Virus record (IMG/VR): IMGVR_UViG_3300036861_000225
Coordinates: 1-54,260 of that record
Length of the DNA stretch: 54,260 nucleotides
Direction: 5' to 3' (one strand)
Source: a virus
Shown: piece after piece, positions 53,879-54,260 of the stretch
Position numbering within the stretch: the stretch's first letter is position 1
How the letters are laid out: every line of letters begins with the position of its first letter
The notes under the pieces: model-generated
The model's input: the letters and a program-made list of their open reading frames with translations, nothing else
Database searches by the model: none
Told to the model about the DNA's origin: nothing
Translations under genes and position numbers: made by a program

Positions 53879-53904
53879 GTTGGTTTCTCCCTTGGCGGTT
53901 AAGT

Positions 53905-54260
53905 TCAAAGCCGACCTTCGGTGCGCGCGGTCCCGAGAATGAACTCGCGATACGCGCGCCAGAAGCGCAGCGCTTGGCGGTCCATCTTCACGATTCGGGC
54001 ATCGTCGAACGTGGCCCAGTCAGCAAGCGAGTGGAACTCGCAGCCTATTTGCATGTGGGTGTCAAGGATCGTTACTTGCCACGCGAGCCCGCCGATCTGG
54101 ATCGGGGTTTTCTGCGCGTCGCCGGACACCTGCGCGTCGCCGGACACCTGCGCGCCGCCGAACACCCGCGCGTCGCCGGACACCTGCGCGCCGCCGGACA
54201 CCTGCGCGTCGCCGGACACCTGCGCGCCGCCGAACACCCGCGCGTCGCCGGACACCCACG
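53905..54260 (-). CDS. Hexapeptide-repeat beta-helix protein, C-terminal part (starts at 330)
   Basis: Continuation of the gene beginning at 330, reading across the contig junction once the 56-nt overlap is removed. Eight repeat units (xVSGDA/xVFGGA) are followed by a unique C-terminal domain of about 68 residues beginning KTPIQIGGLAWQVTILD and ending LGTARTEGRL, with an aromatic helix (RFWRAYREF). Stop TGA at 53907-53905. The C-terminal domain is probably the functional head or trimer cap; no family recognised. Confidence 0.8.
   Translation of the reverse strand, partial: WVSGDARVFGGAQVSGDAQVSGGAQVSGDARVFGGAQVSGDAQVSGDAQKTPIQIGGLAWQVTILDTHMQIGCEFHSLADWATFDDARIVKMDRQALRFWRAYREFILGTARTEGRL
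54115..54260. repeat. 18-bp tandem repeat array (right part)
   Basis: Eight 18-bp units plus 2 nt, continuous with the array at 1-162 after circularisation. Units alternate between a GCGTCGCCGG and a GCGCCGCCG(A/G) variant, and recent duplications are visible (near-identical neighbours at 54115-54150). Confidence 0.95.
54205..54260. other. Terminal direct overlap, right copy (identical to 1-56)
   Basis: Exactly the same 56 bases as the left end. The match cannot be extended further back, because the unit at 54187 differs from the array end. See the left copy for the frame argument. Confidence 0.85.

Overview
The window is a tailed-bacteriophage genome of podovirus type, essentially complete. 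It carries terminase, portal, scaffold, coat, a nozzle-type tail protein, several tail-fibre and lectin-like proteins and a run of internal-virion (ejection) proteins. A lysis cassette and a phage replication set follow. I find no integrase, tRNA, rRNA or bacterial housekeeping gene. The sequence is visibly GC-rich and the promoters fit a bacterial sigma-70 consensus, which suggests a high-GC proteobacterial host (inference). The last 56 bases repeat the first 56 exactly. Removing one copy closes a circle of 54,204 bp and restores an intact 209-codon gene across the junction, so the contig is circular or circularly permuted and was opened inside an 18-bp tandem repeat.

There are four transcription blocks. 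(1) Rightward, 1988-33053: packaging (small and large terminase, a sigma-like HTH protein), head (portal, scaffold, coat), tail, adhesins, ejection proteins, membrane proteins and holin candidates, a GH19 endolysin, a glycosyltransferase and an HExxH protein. (2) Leftward, 49204-33050, driven by a canonical promoter at 49267-49239: small early genes, a RecB-like nuclease, an Acb2/Tad1-type cyclic-nucleotide sponge, an ssDNA-binding protein, a structured RNA segment, family A DNA polymerase, an HTH regulator, VRR-NUC nuclease, C5 DNA methyltransferase, SNF2-like helicase, a MazZ-like nucleotide hydrolase, a glycosyltransferase/methyltransferase cluster and a nested Rz/Rz1 spanin pair. (3) Rightward, 49518-53097: a Cro-like regulator, a Lar-like restriction-alleviation protein, a PD-(D/E)XK nuclease and a primase-helicase, followed by an AT-rich and iteron-bearing candidate origin. 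(4) Leftward, 1780 through the contig junction to 53333: a DUF932 protein, the hexapeptide-repeat protein and several micro-proteins.

The most notable signals are these. Five sigma-70-like promoters have -10 boxes only 6-8 nt from the start codon, which predicts leaderless mRNAs; four of them carry a palindrome around GAGC(n)GCTC between -35 and -10, which could be the operator of the Cro-like protein encoded behind one of them. A multi-stem structured RNA lies directly against a Shine-Dalgarno sequence at 45263-45455. A predicted CBASS/Thoeris signal sponge sits next to a C5 methyltransferase and a Lar-like protein, forming an anti-defence set. Four paralogous HNH-AP2 homing endonucleases and one further HNH gene are scattered through the genome. 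A glycan-modification cluster and duplicated lectin-like adhesins complete the list.
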